Origin: Xenorhabdus ehlersii | Lineage (GTDB): Bacteria; Pseudomonadota; Gammaproteobacteria; Enterobacterales; Enterobacteriaceae | Assembly (NCBI RefSeq): GCF_003610465.1 | Contig: NZ_RAQI01000001.1 | Location: 558,001-622,000 of the forward strand | DNA: 64,000 bases | Direction of reading: 5' to 3' | Part shown: one piece after another, positions 1-9,506 of the stretch | Numbering within the stretch: the first letter of the stretch is position 1 | How the letters are laid out: the number at the start of each line of letters is the position of its first letter | Notes under the pieces: generated by a model | What the model was told of the DNA's origin: nothing | What the model saw: the letters and a program-made list of their open reading frames with translations, nothing else | Database searches by the model: none | Made by a program: the position numbers and the translations under genes

Positions 1-10
1 CACCGACTCC

Positions 11-1210
11 TTATTGAGGCTTTTTTGCAGACTCAGCTTGATTAGCCGTAGGATTAGCATTCAAATCTGTTTCCGTTGGCTTGACCGTTATTCCCGGCGC
101 TATTTTCTGCAACCCTGTGACGATTACTCTATCTCCAGCTTTCAGACCTTCTGTCACCAACCACTTGTTACCAATTGCCTGAGTAGCGTTGATATTGCGT
201 AATTCTACTTTGTTATCTTTATCTACAATCAGTGTGGTTGCTTGACCGCGAGGTGTTCTGGTAACAGCTTGCTGAGGAACCAAAATCGCATTTTTGCGCA
301 CACCTTCTTCTAACTTGGTGCGAACAAACATACCTGGCAGTAATTCTTCATTCGGGTTTGGAAATACAGCACGCATAGTGATAGAGCTTGTTGTTTCGTC
401 AACCGTCACGTCAGAAAATTCAAGGTAACCTTCTTGACTGTATTCTTGCCCAGTGTCAGTTATTAGGCGGATTTTGGTTTTTTTGTTCTCTTTCTGAACG
501 GTTCCTTTTGCAATTTCATTTTTGAGTCTCAGATAGTCGTCACTTGATTGAGTGATATCAACATAGATAGGATCTAATTGCTGAACAATCGTTAGGGCTG
601 TTGGCTGACCCGCAGAAACCAGCGCTCCTTCTGTGACGGTGGATTTACCCGCCCGCCCAGAAATAGGGGAGGTTACCTTGGTGTATGCCAGGTTGATTCT
701 GGCATTTTCCAACGCAGCCTGAGAGGACTGGACATCTGCTTTTGCCTGAGCATATTCTGAATTTGCTTTATCAAATTCCTGCTTACTCACGTATTGTGTG
801 CCTAGCAAGGATTGATAACGTTCAACGGTTAAGTGGGAAACATTCTCATTGGCTTGCGCTCTGGCTAAGCTTGCTTTGGCTTTACTGTATTCTGCTTGAT
901 AAGTTGCGGGATCTATTTGGTATAACGACTCACCAGCAACCACATCACTTCCTTCTTTATAGTTACGTTTTAGTATGATGCCGCCGACTTGAGGACGAAC
1001 CTCGGCAACACGATAAGCCGATGTACGGCCTGGTAATTCTGTGATGACCGTTAGAGGTTCTGCCTTCAGCGTTACGATACCAACTTCAGGAACATGCTGG
1101 CCAGCAGCCCCTTGCTGTGTATTTTTATTGTCATTACATCCTGAAAGAATGAAACTGCCTGAAATTACCAGTAATGTGGCCAGAGGCAAAACTCCCCTGT
1201 TCTTTCGCAT
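11..1210 (-). CDS. acrA: Multidrug efflux periplasmic adaptor AcrA
   Basis: Membrane-fusion (adaptor) subunit of the AcrAB-TolC efflux pump; it links the inner-membrane RND transporter to the outer-membrane channel. The 399-residue protein starts with a lipoprotein signal ending in an LSGC lipobox (Cys25 would be acylated). It then shows the usual hairpin, lipoyl and beta-barrel regions, for example the GRTSAYRVAEVRPQVGG stretch and the PISGRAG motif. Length matches E. coli AcrA (397). acrB would lie just left of position 1, outside the window. It is divergent from acrR, and the shared intergenic region holds an AcrR operator, so repression by AcrR is expected. Confidence 0.96.
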   Translation of the reverse strand: MRKNRGVLPLATLLVISGSFILSGCNDNKNTQQGAAGQHVPEVGIVTLKAEPLTVITELPGRTSAYRVAEVRPQVGGIILKRNYKEGSDVVAGESLYQIDPATYQAEYSKAKASLARAQANENVSHLTVERYQSLLGTQYVSKQEFDKANSEYAQAKADVQSSQAALENARINLAYTKVTSPISGRAGKSTVTEGALVSAGQPTALTIVQQLDPIYVDITQSSDDYLRLKNEIAKGTVQKENKKTKIRLITDTGQEYSQEGYLEFSDVTVDETTSSITMRAVFPNPNEELLPGMFVRTKLEEGVRKNAILVPQQAVTRTPRGQATTLIVDKDNKVELRNINATQAIGNKWLVTEGLKAGDRVIVTGLQKIAPGITVKPTETDLNANPTANQAESAKKPQ

Positions 1211-1290
1211 AAGTAAACCTCAATTTTTCAATGTTGATTCGCTAATCTAACAAGTGAAATCATTACTTCGTTGGTTAATGGGTGCTATAG

Positions 1291-1314
1291 TACAAACATA
1301 CATGAATGTATGTA
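1291..1314. promoter_or_regulatory. AcrR operator between acrA and acrR
   Basis: A 24-bp imperfect palindrome with outer arms TACAAACATA and TGAATGTATGTA. It closely matches the known E. coli AcrR operator, which also ends in GAATGTATGTA. It lies between the divergent acrA and acrR starts, about 40 bp upstream of the acrR start chosen here. It should mediate AcrR autoregulation and acrAB repression. Site identity is inferred from resemblance. Confidence 0.8.
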
Positions 1315-1352
1315 AATCAGCCTCCGTCAAAAACAAAGTTTATGGCACTAAA

Positions 1353-2003
1353 ATGGCACGAAAAACTAAACAGCAAGCAAATCAAACTCGTCAGCAAATC
1401 ATAGATGCTGCGATAAAGACCTTTTCTGAGCGTGGAGTTTCTGCTACCTCGCTATCCGATATCGCAACTGCCGCTGGTGTAACGCGCGGAGCAATTTACT
1501 GGCACTTTAAAAATAAAACAGATCTACTTTCTGTTGTTTGTAGAATGCCAGAGCATAAAATAGACGAACTAGAGAAAGAGTATCAATCAAAATATCCTGA
1601 TAATCCACTTATTGCGTTGAGATATTTATTAATTTCCATGTTAAAAATGATGATTGATGATTCTCAGGTTCGGCAATTAATGGAAATTTTTTTCCATAAA
1701 TGTGAATTCGTTGGAGAAATGTCTCCATTAGTAGAGGATATTAGGGAAATGTGTATTTCCGATTACAAGAAAATTGAAAAAATGTTATTTTCTTGTATTC
1801 AATCTGGAGAGCTACCCTATAATCTTGATTTCAAACGTTCTGCCATCATGTTGAGAGCATTGATGACTGGGATATTTGAGAATTGGTCATTCTCACCGGA
1901 CAGTTTTAATATTCAAGAGCAATCTGCTTATTTGGTGGATAGTTTCATTGATACACTTAAATACAGCCACCATTTGCGGAACATTGAAGAAAACGAATCT
2001 TGA
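1353..2003 (+). CDS. acrR: TetR-family efflux repressor AcrR
   Basis: TetR-family repressor of acrAB, released by drug-like ligands. The protein from this start (MARKTKQQANQTRQQIID...) is 216 residues, against 215 in E. coli. The N-terminal helix-turn-helix (about residues 10-55, with SATSLSDIATAAGVTRGAIYWHF) is the classical TetR_N signature. An upstream in-frame ATG at 1254 would add 33 residues and run through the operator, so it was rejected. The variable C-terminal half is the ligand-binding domain. Confidence 0.95.
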   Translation: MARKTKQQANQTRQQIIDAAIKTFSERGVSATSLSDIATAAGVTRGAIYWHFKNKTDLLSVVCRMPEHKIDELEKEYQSKYPDNPLIALRYLLISMLKMMIDDSQVRQLMEIFFHKCEFVGEMSPLVEDIREMCISDYKKIEKMLFSCIQSGELPYNLDFKRSAIMLRALMTGIFENWSFSPDSFNIQEQSAYLVDSFIDTLKYSHHLRNIEENES

Positions 2004-2005
2004 AG

Positions 2006-2214
2006 GAAGCCCGCAGCGAACTGAAATTGTTCTTGATGTCTAAGCTACAGTTGCTGGTTTGGCCGGGCAAACGTCTAAAGAAGACTATAATTTAAAACAA
2101 ATGCTGGAAATTTTGACGGCACAAGGTGTCGAAGTTAAATTGTGCAAAACCTGCACTGATGCCAGGAGAATGAGTGAACTGGCATTGGTTGATAGCGTGG
2201 CAAATGATGAGTAG
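2006..2214 (+). pseudogene. DsrE/F-family protein remnant (sulfur-relay-like)
   Basis: Between acrR and mscK a decayed coding stretch can be read. From 2006 the reading is EARSELKLFLMS; a stop appears at 2041. One frame over, from 2044, it continues AGLAGQTSKEDYNLKQMLE and ends with the CKTCTDARR segment and a stop at 2212-2214. The GQT...Y(Y/N) and CxxCxDAR motifs are those of the C-terminal half of DsrE/F proteins. The N-terminal half and start codon are missing and there is a frameshift near 2041. A functional product is not expected. Confidence 0.65.
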
Positions 2215-2222
2215 ATGAGTTC

Positions 2223-5200
2223 ATGGTTTCAGTTAACCGATATTTGGGTGTTTTACCCAATAAGGGGAGTTTGTGTAACAAATTCTCTGCGATACGTTTC
2301 TCCACAATACTGTTTTTTCTCCTGTCACCTTTCTTTTTTTCGGTCAATGCGGCTGCCGGCAGCGATGTTCCAACCCGTAATAATATTCAAAATCAGCTTA
2401 AGATTCTGACGGAACGTAAGGAGCACACAGTTGAAGAAAAGGTATCGATAGCTGATTTGGAAAAGGCGCTCTCTTTCTTTGACAAAATAGATCAACTGAA
2501 ACTGGATTTCGATCTACTTAGGAAAAATGTGCAAAATGTGCCACAAAAATCACATCAGGTTACGACTGAACTAGAGAATTTGAAAAATAACGATCAGCAG
2601 GATGCATATAAACAAACTCTGGAAACACAGTCTTTAAAGCAGCTCGAATCGAAACTGAATAGTACATGGTATAACTTGCAGCGGGCACAGGAAAATCTTG
2701 CCAGCTACAACAGTCAGTTGATTGGGCTGCAAACTCAACCAGAACGCGTGCAGAATGTGCTATTCCGTAACATGCAGAGATTGCAGCAAATTCGCAACCA
2801 ACTCAATAATGTATTGACTGAGCAGTCAGAATCGAGTTTTACCCAGATAGAGTTATTGCAGGTAGAACAACTTTTTCTGACTCAGCAAAATGAGTATCAA
2901 AGAGAATCTCTACAGGCGAATACTCAGTTACAAGCACTTTTACAGCGGCAACGGGATTACACGATTCTCCAAATTGAGCAGTTGGAACGTCATGTTCAGT
3001 TTATTCAAAATGTGATGAGTGGAAAGCGCTTGGTTCTTTCTGAAGAAACCGCGAAAGAAGCGCAAACTAAGGATGGTAAAAATTTACATATTCAAGATAA
3101 CTCATTAGTTCAGGCAGAGATTGAACATAATCGTGAATTGAGTAAACGGTTAATTGCAGCAACACGTGATAATAACCAACTGGCGCAGAAAAGTATTCGC
3201 GTTAAGAACTTTCTGGAGCGGACCATCCAATCAGAGCGTAATCTTAAAGAGCAAATTAAGGTGTTACGTGGCAGCTTATTGTTATCACGCATTCTGTTTC
3301 AGGAACAGTTGAAAATACCACAGGATGTGTTGACAAAAGATTTACCAACGAAAATAGCAGACTTGCGCCTGGAGCAATTTGAAATTACTCAGGAGCGAGA
3401 TCGACTCTGTCAAGGGAATGACTATTTCAATAATTTATTGAGTAATAATCGTAATCAAATTAAAAATGTATCCAATGAAATGGTGGATGAAATCCATAAT
3501 GCTATCAAGCAGATCCTGGAAGTTCATTGTGAGCTTTTAGAGCAGCTCAATAATCAGTTGGGAAATCAAATTACTTATGCCATTAACTTGCAAATGGATC
3601 AGCAGCAGTTGTTGGATGTCTCTGAATCACTGGAACAAACCCTTGTCCAGCAAATCTTTTGGGTTAACAGTAACAAGCCAATGAACGTGGCGTGGTTGAA
3701 ATCCTTGCCTGAACTAATTCAAGAAGAACTGAGTCATTTGGATATTAGTTTAACGTTTAATGGACTGATTACGGGGCTGAAAAACTCTATCCATTTCGTT
3801 ATTCCTCTTGTGTTAGTCGGCCTGTTTTTACGCTGGCAAACCAAAGGCATTAACGAACAGTTGAAAAAAATAGCGGGCGAAGTGGGGCAGTTTCGCCGTG
3901 ACAGTCAACTACATACCCCATTGGCACTGATACTGACATTAATAAAAACATTGCCACTCGCTTTTATCGTGTTGGCGATAGGTTATTGGTATTCGAAATC
4001 AGGTGATGATTTTGGGGATTTGATTTGGGGATTCTCCCGTCAGTTGGCGCTTTTTTGGATTATGTATAGTTGCAGTTACCAGATCCTGGTGAAAGGTGGG
4101 ATTGGAGAACAGCATTTTTCTCTGGACAGTGCTGTTTGTCACTTATTCCGTAAAAATCTTGTTCGCCTGTCGATGACACTATTACCCATTTTGTTCTGGA
4201 TAACATTGGGGGCTAAATATCCTTTACGGCTGTCTGATGATGTTATTGGACAATGTACAGTATTGATCTGCCTGTTCTTTGTTTTTCTATTTGTTTTTCC
4301 ATTCTGCCGTTATGTATGGCGTGAAAAAAGCTCACATATGATCCGTACCATCGTAGTGACGGTATTAACTTTTGCTCCGTTGGTTCTGATGGTGTTGATG
4401 ATATCGGGTTATTTCTATACAACTTTACGTCTGGCAGAACGTTGGCTCTATAGTTTGTATTTACTGTTTCTCTGGCATATCAGTTATCAAGTCTGTTTGC
4501 GGGGATTGGGAATTGCGGCGCGCAGCATTGCCTATCGACGTGCTGTCGCTCGTCGTCAGTCCCTCACGAAAGAAGGGGCAGAAGGCGAAGTGACGGAAGA
4601 ACCGCCAATGGCTTTAGATCGCATTAATCAGCAATCATTGCGTTTAACTACTATGGTGCTGTTTTTGATCTTTTTAGGTGCATTTTATTGGATTTGGTCT
4701 GATCTGGTGACGGTATTTTCTTATCTTGATGGGATCAACTTGTGGCAATACAGCACTACAACAGAACTGGGCAATGTCCTGAATCACGTGACTTTGAAAG
4801 ATTTGGTACTTTCAGTAGCAATGTTGGTTATTTCTTGGGTCATGATGAGAAACTTGCCAGGTTTGCTGGAAGTGTTGGTGTTATCCCGCTTGCAGTTGCA
4901 ACAAGGTTCGTCGTATGCCATTAAAACGACACTGACTTACCTAATCATTGGCATTGGCGGAATTACAGCATTAGGAACATTGGGTGTTTCGTGGAATAAA
5001 TTACAATGGTTAGCGGCGGCACTTTCGGTCGGTTTAGGTTTTGGTTTACAGGAAATTTTCGCTAACTTTGTTTCGGGTTTGATTATTTTGTTCGAACGTC
5101 CCGTCCGGATTGGCGATACAGTAACGATAGGAACTTATTCCGGTTCTGTCAGTAAAATCCGTATTCGTGCGACGACAATTACAGATTTTGACCGCAAAGA

Positions 5201-5615
5201 AGTGATTATCCCTAACCGGGCATTTGTGACGGAGCGTCTGATAAACTGGACACTTTCCGATACCATTACGCGGATTATTATTAAGGTTGGCGTCGCATAC
5301 GGCTCTGATCTTGATAAGGTCAAAGAGGTTTTGTTAAAAGCGGCAAGCGAAAACGCCCGTGTAATGAGTGAGCCAGGGCCGCAAGTCTACTTTATGAATT
5401 TTGGCGCCAGTACACTGGATCATGAATTGCGGCTTTATGTCCGAGAATTGGGGGATCGTAGCCGTACTGTAGACGAAGTTAACCGCAGTATTGATAAATT
5501 ATGTCGGGAAAACGACATCAATATTGCATTTAATCAGCTGGAAGTTTACTTACACAATGGGCAGGGTGATAGTTTGCAAGAAGTACAGAAGCCATTGAAT
5601 GATGGGAGCCAATAA
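2223..5615 (+). CDS. mscK: Mechanosensitive channel MscK (KefA)
   Basis: Large K+-responsive mechanosensitive channel of the inner membrane, which opens on hypo-osmotic shock. The 1130 residues match the E. coli length (1120). Layout: signal peptide (about residues 20-45), a long Gln-rich coiled-coil periplasmic domain (about 50-500), several transmembrane helices (about 510-900), then the C-terminal MscS domain. That domain includes the pore-lining helix region (about 930-975, SVGLGFGLQEIFANFVSGLIIL) and the beta domain (GDTVTIGTYSGSV). The ribosome site before 2223 is weak, so the exact start is uncertain. Confidence 0.93.
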   Translation: MVSVNRYLGVLPNKGSLCNKFSAIRFSTILFFLLSPFFFSVNAAAGSDVPTRNNIQNQLKILTERKEHTVEEKVSIADLEKALSFFDKIDQLKLDFDLLRKNVQNVPQKSHQVTTELENLKNNDQQDAYKQTLETQSLKQLESKLNSTWYNLQRAQENLASYNSQLIGLQTQPERVQNVLFRNMQRLQQIRNQLNNVLTEQSESSFTQIELLQVEQLFLTQQNEYQRESLQANTQLQALLQRQRDYTILQIEQLERHVQFIQNVMSGKRLVLSEETAKEAQTKDGKNLHIQDNSLVQAEIEHNRELSKRLIAATRDNNQLAQKSIRVKNFLERTIQSERNLKEQIKVLRGSLLLSRILFQEQLKIPQDVLTKDLPTKIADLRLEQFEITQERDRLCQGNDYFNNLLSNNRNQIKNVSNEMVDEIHNAIKQILEVHCELLEQLNNQLGNQITYAINLQMDQQQLLDVSESLEQTLVQQIFWVNSNKPMNVAWLKSLPELIQEELSHLDISLTFNGLITGLKNSIHFVIPLVLVGLFLRWQTKGINEQLKKIAGEVGQFRRDSQLHTPLALILTLIKTLPLAFIVLAIGYWYSKSGDDFGDLIWGFSRQLALFWIMYSCSYQILVKGGIGEQHFSLDSAVCHLFRKNLVRLSMTLLPILFWITLGAKYPLRLSDDVIGQCTVLICLFFVFLFVFPFCRYVWREKSSHMIRTIVVTVLTFAPLVLMVLMISGYFYTTLRLAERWLYSLYLLFLWHISYQVCLRGLGIAARSIAYRRAVARRQSLTKEGAEGEVTEEPPMALDRINQQSLRLTTMVLFLIFLGAFYWIWSDLVTVFSYLDGINLWQYSTTTELGNVLNHVTLKDLVLSVAMLVISWVMMRNLPGLLEVLVLSRLQLQQGSSYAIKTTLTYLIIGIGGITALGTLGVSWNKLQWLAAALSVGLGFGLQEIFANFVSGLIILFERPVRIGDTVTIGTYSGSVSKIRIRATTITDFDRKEVIIPNRAFVTERLINWTLSDTITRIIIKVGVAYGSDLDKVKEVLLKAASENARVMSEPGPQVYFMNFGASTLDHELRLYVRELGDRSRTVDEVNRSIDKLCRENDINIAFNQLEVYLHNGQGDSLQEVQKPLNDGSQ

Positions 5616-5647
5616 CCAGATAAATGAGGAGTAAGCATTCGTTGGGT

Positions 5648-5812
5648 TTATTCCTCAGATTGCCGGGGCTGCTTTTTCAATTTCCCCTGAAAATCGTGTT
5701 TAACGATTTCTAGTGCTGCCAGCGCGATAGCAGGAGAAATTTCGTTACATTCAAGCAGATAAATAAGATCTACTGCGAGTTGTACTTCAGGTGGTGCTTG
5801 TTCCAGAGCCAT
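5648..5812 (-). CDS. rsmS: Pleiotropic regulatory small protein RsmS (YbaM)
   Basis: A 54-residue protein starting MALEQAPPEVQLAVDLIYLL and ending KKQPRQSEE. It is clearly homologous to E. coli YbaM, a DUF2496 protein of 53 residues renamed RsmS from work in Pectobacterium and Serratia. It lies just downstream of priC on the same strand, as in E. coli. Its molecular activity is poorly known; the homologue affects secondary metabolism and Rsm signalling. Confidence 0.88.
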   Translation of the reverse strand: MALEQAPPEVQLAVDLIYLLECNEISPAIALAALEIVKHDFQGKLKKQPRQSEE

Positions 5813-5832
5813 AGCTACTTCTTCCTTTGTGA

Positions 5833-6381
5833 TTAATCTGAATGCTCTTGCTTTTCTATCGATTTCTCGATTCGCATTAATGCTTGACGGCAGCGGGTGA
5901 GTCTGCCAGCCAAGGCTGCAATTTCTTTTTGCAGTTTGTGCTTATTGGCAAGTGTAGTTTGCTTATTTAACTGTAATTCCCTGTCATCAATCATTGCCAT
6001 TAAACGACGTTCATAATCTTGATGTTCTGCCAGACGTTGATAAAGATCCTGTTTTTGTGATCGACGCTCAAATTTATCTTCCTGTTTTCGTAGATCTTTG
6101 GTCAATATCTCGCGTTTAAGTGCCTCGATTTGTGTTACCAAACGCTCGGCAAGGAACTTCACTTGTTCAATCCGATAATCGCTTACACAGGCTTTCAATT
6201 GTTCCAGATTTTGTCTGATCTCTTGCAGGTATCCACCGAGTTTATTGCTGCGGTGGTGAAATAACACTTTATCAAAACGGGCAGTGGAAAAAGGGGGATC
6301 AGGCAGTAAAGCGAGTTCTTTTTCCAGAGTACTGACTTGTTTTTCAAGCGCACTTAATAAATTTTGTATGCCCATTAGCAT
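5833..6381 (-). CDS. priC: Primosomal replication protein PriC
   Basis: PriC (182 residues) promotes PriA-independent loading of DnaB at stalled forks through Rep and SSB. It is an all-helical, Lys/Arg/Gln-rich protein with the family's FDKVLFHHRSNKLGGYLQEI segment and a long basic coiled-coil region. It sits 20 bp upstream of rsmS on the same strand and diverges from apt. An alternative start two codons later (MGIQ) is equally plausible. Confidence 0.9.
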   Translation of the reverse strand: MLMGIQNLLSALEKQVSTLEKELALLPDPPFSTARFDKVLFHHRSNKLGGYLQEIRQNLEQLKACVSDYRIEQVKFLAERLVTQIEALKREILTKDLRKQEDKFERRSQKQDLYQRLAEHQDYERRLMAMIDDRELQLNKQTTLANKHKLQKEIAALAGRLTRCRQALMRIEKSIEKQEHSD

Positions 6382-6497
6382 CTCATTATCATTAATAATC
6401 TGTCTGTTAAAGCCCTTTCATTGGCTTGGCAGTTGCTTTTTTTCGGTAGTTTGAATAAATTTTACTGTTTTCTTTTTAAACCTGGCTGGCATCAATT

Positions 6498-7049
6498 ATG
6501 ACCGCTAACGCACAACAACTGCAATTAATTAAAGATAGTATCGAAACAATTCCTGATTATCCAAAGGTGGGAATACTTTTTCGTGACATTACCACATTGC
6601 TCGATAATCCAGCCGCCTACCAAGCTACGATAGATTTATTGGTAGCTCGTTATCAGAATAAAGGCATCACGAAAATTGTTGGTACTGAAGCACGTGGTTT
6701 CTTATTCGGAGCGCCTGTTGCACTGCAACTGGGGGTTGGTTTCGTTCCTGTTCGTAAAAAAGGTAAATTACCGCGTGAAACGCTGAGCGAAACTTACGAT
6801 CTGGAATATGGTACAGATACATTGGAAATCCATAAAAGCAGCATCAAGGAAGGGGATAAAGTTCTGGTTATTGATGATCTGCTTGCAACGGGGGGCACCA
6901 TTGATGCGACGGTTCGTCTGATTCGTCGTCTGGGTGGTCAAGTTTCCGAAGCAGCATTCGTTATTGGATTGCCAGATTTAGGTGGTGTTGAACGTTTGAA
7001 AAAACAAGGCGTTGACAGCTACACTATCGTTGAATTCCCCGGTCACTGA
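6498..7049 (+). CDS. apt: Adenine phosphoribosyltransferase
   Basis: Purine salvage enzyme: adenine + PRPP gives AMP + diphosphate in the cytoplasm. The 183 residues match E. coli Apt. The PRPP-binding motif [13 protein letters not shown] (about residues 120-132) and the [10 protein letters not shown] loop are present. It stands alone between the divergent priC and the downstream dnaX, in conserved order. Confidence 0.96.
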   Translation: MTANAQQLQLIKDSIETIPDYPKVGILFRDITTLLDNPAAYQATIDLLVARYQNKGITKIVGTEARGFLFGAPVALQLGVGFVPVRKKGKLPRETLSETYDLEYGTDTLEIHKSSIKEGDKVLVIDDLLATGGTIDATVRLIRRLGGQVSEAAFVIGLPDLGGVERLKKQGVDSYTIVEFPGH

Positions 7050-7078
7050 TTATTCTGTTTTTTGCATTATTGATACAT

Positions 7079-7104
7079 CAGCCTCGCCGTTAGTGGTGAG
7101 GCTG
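7079..7104 (+). terminator. Stem-loop between apt and dnaX
   Basis: An inverted repeat, CAGCCTCGCC then six bases then GGTGAGGCTG, lies 30 bp after the apt stop. There is no strong T-tract behind it, so it may be a weak terminator or an mRNA-stabilising hairpin. Confidence 0.45.
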
Positions 7105-7146
7105 TGCTAGCATGTTAGACAGTCATGTTCAATTTCCTCGGTATTC

Positions 7147-9129
7147 ATGAGCTATCAGGTACTTGCCCGTAAGTGGCGCCCACAAATATTTTCTGATGTG
7201 ATTGGTCAGCAACATGTGCTGACTGCATTGGCGAATGGTCTCGAACACCAACGCCTTCATCACGCTTATCTTTTTTCCGGCACTCGTGGCGTGGGAAAGA
7301 CCACTATTGCACGTCTGTTGGCAAAAGGACTGAATTGCGAAGCGGGTATAACCAAGACTCCGTGTGGTCAGTGTACCAATTGTCTTGAAATTGAGCAGGG
7401 GCGGTTTGTGGATCTGATTGAGATCGACGCTGCTTCCCGAACAAAAGTAGAAGATACCCGCGAGTTGTTGGACAACGTCCAGTATGCGCCTGCCAGAGGT
7501 CGTTTCAAAGTTTACCTTATTGATGAAGTTCACATGCTTTCTCGCCATAGTTTCAATGCATTGTTGAAGACATTGGAAGAGCCACCAGAACATGTGAAAT
7601 TCCTTTTGGCAACAACAGATCCACAGAAACTGCCAGTGACTATTCTTTCACGCTGTTTGCAATTCCACTTGAAAACACTTGATGTGGATCAAATTAGTAG
7701 CCAATTGGAACATGTCCTTAATGCAGAGCAAATAGAAAGCGATGCTCGTGCCCGTCAGCTACTTGCCCGTGCAGCAGATGGCAGTATGCGTGATGCCTTG
7801 AGTTTAACGGATCAAGCCATTGCTCTTGGTGGAGGGAAGCTGACATCGGATATCGTCAGCCAGATGTTGGGAACGCTGGATGATGACCAACCATTAGCGA
7901 TGATTGAATCGTTGGTGCGTGCAGATGGTCAACAAATGATGGCATTGGTGGAACAAGTGGCAACTCGTGGTGTAGATTGGGAAAATCTGCTGGTTGAAAC
8001 ATTGTCGCTGTTGCATCGGATTGCCATGCTCCAGCTATTGCCTCAGCAACCTGAAAGTGAGCCTTCTTCAACAGAAGGGCGCTTGCGTTTGCTGGCAAGG
8101 GCAATTTCCCCGACCGATTTGCAGCTTTATTATCAAGCGTTACTGGTGGGACGCAAGGAACTTCCTTATGCACCAGAACGACGGATGGGGGTGGAGATGG
8201 CGTTATTGCGCGCCTTGGCTTTTCATCCCAAAACAGTCATTGAGGAAATATTACCACCTGCTGCTGTGGAAAACCCTGTAGCGCCAATTGGGGTAGCACC
8301 ATCTTCGGCCCAGTTATCTTCAAATCAATTTACTTCAAATAAAGAAGAAAATGAGTGTCGTGGGCAGACAATACCGCAATCAATGGGCAGTGAGTCTTCC
8401 GTTGCAAACAGTCCAACAGCGAAACTACTGCAAGCGAGAAGTTCGCTGACTCGTCAAGGAAATACGCCACCAAAAAAGCCTGAGCCGGCAGAGTCTGCGA
8501 AGGCGAAGCCGGCAAGTTCGGCGCTGGAGCGACTGGTAGCGGTGGCAGAACAACGGTCTCAATCTCATATCCCTAAAACACGGGAGCCTAAGCCGGTTAA
8601 TTCGGTAAAAAAAGAAGCTTATCGCTGGCGGGCAACAAATACTGGAGAAGAGAAACAGCGCCCGACTGCGACACCAAAAACGATCAAAGCGGCGCTGGAA
8701 CACGAGAAAACAGCAGAATTGGTAGAAAAGCTGGCCATTGAATCGAAACAAAGGGACCCATGGGCTGCGGAAATTGATAAACTGCATATTCCAAAATTGG
8801 TTCAGCAGGTAGCACTGAATGCATTTAAAGAACAGATTGATGAAAATCGTCTTTGTCTGCATTTACGTTCAAAGCAGCGCCATCTTAATTCAGCATCGGC
8901 TCAGAAAGTGTTGACCGAAGCATTAAGTGCATTGCATGGAAAACCTATTGAACTCAATATCATTGAAGATGATAATCCTGCGGTAAAAACGCCTCTGGAG
9001 TGGCGACAAGCCATTTATGAAGAAAAATTGGCACAAGCGCGTCAATCCATTATTTCGGATAAAACGATTCAAACACTTCAGCAACTATTCGATGCAGAAT
9101 TGGATGAAGAAAGTATCCGGCCTGTTTAA
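7147..9129 (+). CDS. dnaX: DNA polymerase III subunits tau and gamma
   Basis: Clamp-loader subunit of DNA polymerase III. The full frame gives tau (660 residues); a programmed -1 frameshift would give the shorter gamma. Visible features: Walker A GTRGVGKT (45-52), zinc-binding cysteines C64/C73/C76/C79, a DEVH Walker B box, and the SRC sensor region. The C-terminal tau domains contact DnaB and polymerase alpha. A Pro/Lys/Ala-rich linker (about 390-540) contains the frameshift site. It heads the dnaX-ybaB-recR cluster. Confidence 0.96.
   Translation: MSYQVLARKWRPQIFSDVIGQQHVLTALANGLEHQRLHHAYLFSGTRGVGKTTIARLLAKGLNCEAGITKTPCGQCTNCLEIEQGRFVDLIEIDAASRTKVEDTRELLDNVQYAPARGRFKVYLIDEVHMLSRHSFNALLKTLEEPPEHVKFLLATTDPQKLPVTILSRCLQFHLKTLDVDQISSQLEHVLNAEQIESDARARQLLARAADGSMRDALSLTDQAIALGGGKLTSDIVSQMLGTLDDDQPLAMIESLVRADGQQMMALVEQVATRGVDWENLLVETLSLLHRIAMLQLLPQQPESEPSSTEGRLRLLARAISPTDLQLYYQALLVGRKELPYAPERRMGVEMALLRALAFHPKTVIEEILPPAAVENPVAPIGVAPSSAQLSSNQFTSNKEENECRGQTIPQSMGSESSVANSPTAKLLQARSSLTRQGNTPPKKPEPAESAKAKPASSALERLVAVAEQRSQSHIPKTREPKPVNSVKKEAYRWRATNTGEEKQRPTATPKTIKAALEHEKTAELVEKLAIESKQRDPWAAEIDKLHIPKLVQQVALNAFKEQIDENRLCLHLRSKQRHLNSASAQKVLTEALSALHGKPIELNIIEDDNPAVKTPLEWRQAIYEEKLAQARQSIISDKTIQTLQQLFDAELDEESIRPV
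8456..8513 (+). promoter_or_regulatory. Programmed -1 ribosomal frameshift signal in dnaX
   Basis: The slippery heptamer A AAA AAG lies at 8472-8478 in the correct phase (codons 443-444). An AAGGA Shine-Dalgarno-like element is at 8456-8460, 11 bases upstream. A hairpin with GCCGGC arms at 8484-8489 and 8508-8513 follows. After slipping, the ribosome reads GCC and then TGA at 8481-8483, giving a gamma subunit of 445 residues. All three parts of the E. coli signal are present. The function is inferred from that model. Confidence 0.9.
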
Positions 9130-9176
9130 CTGCCGTAGTGTATTTTATGCTGTGGCTATAGCGAAGAGAGAGAATT

Positions 9177-9506
9177 ATGTTTGGTAAAGGTGGTTTGGGC
9201 AATTTGATGAAACAGGCCCAGCAGATGCAAGAAAAAATGCAGAAAATGCAGGAAGAAATTGCAAATCTGGAAGTTACAGGCGAATCTGGCGCGGGCTTGG
9301 TAAAAATCACTATTAATGGTGCACATAACTGCCGTCGGGTTGAAATCGATCCAAGTTTAATGGACGATGACAAAGATATGCTGGAAGATCTGATCGCAGC
9401 GGCATTCAATGATGCAGCTCGCCGTATTGAAGAAACCCAGAAAGAAAAAATGGCCAGTGTTTCCAGCGGAATGCAATTACCACCTGGGTTTAAGATGCCA
9501 TTCTAA
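9177..9506 (+). CDS. ybaB: Nucleoid-associated protein YbaB (EbfC family)
   Basis: A small dimeric DNA-binding protein of 109 residues, starting [20 protein letters not shown] and ending PPGFKMPF, both family signatures. The N-terminal Gln/Met/Lys-rich helix forms the pincers of the dimer. Its stop overlaps the recR start by one base (TAATG at 9504-9508), indicating translational coupling in the dnaX-ybaB-recR operon. Confidence 0.95.
   Translation: MFGKGGLGNLMKQAQQMQEKMQKMQEEIANLEVTGESGAGLVKITINGAHNCRRVEIDPSLMDDDKDMLEDLIAAAFNDAARRIEETQKEKMASVSSGMQLPPGFKMPF

Noticed and set aside
1254..1352. N-terminal extension of AcrR by 33 residues
   Set aside because: It would start upstream of and run through the AcrR operator, and it is absent from the family; the ATG at 1353 gives the normal length.
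7856..8173. Antisense open frame of 105 residues inside dnaX
   Set aside because: A shadow of the coding strand, with no ribosome site or recognisable protein.
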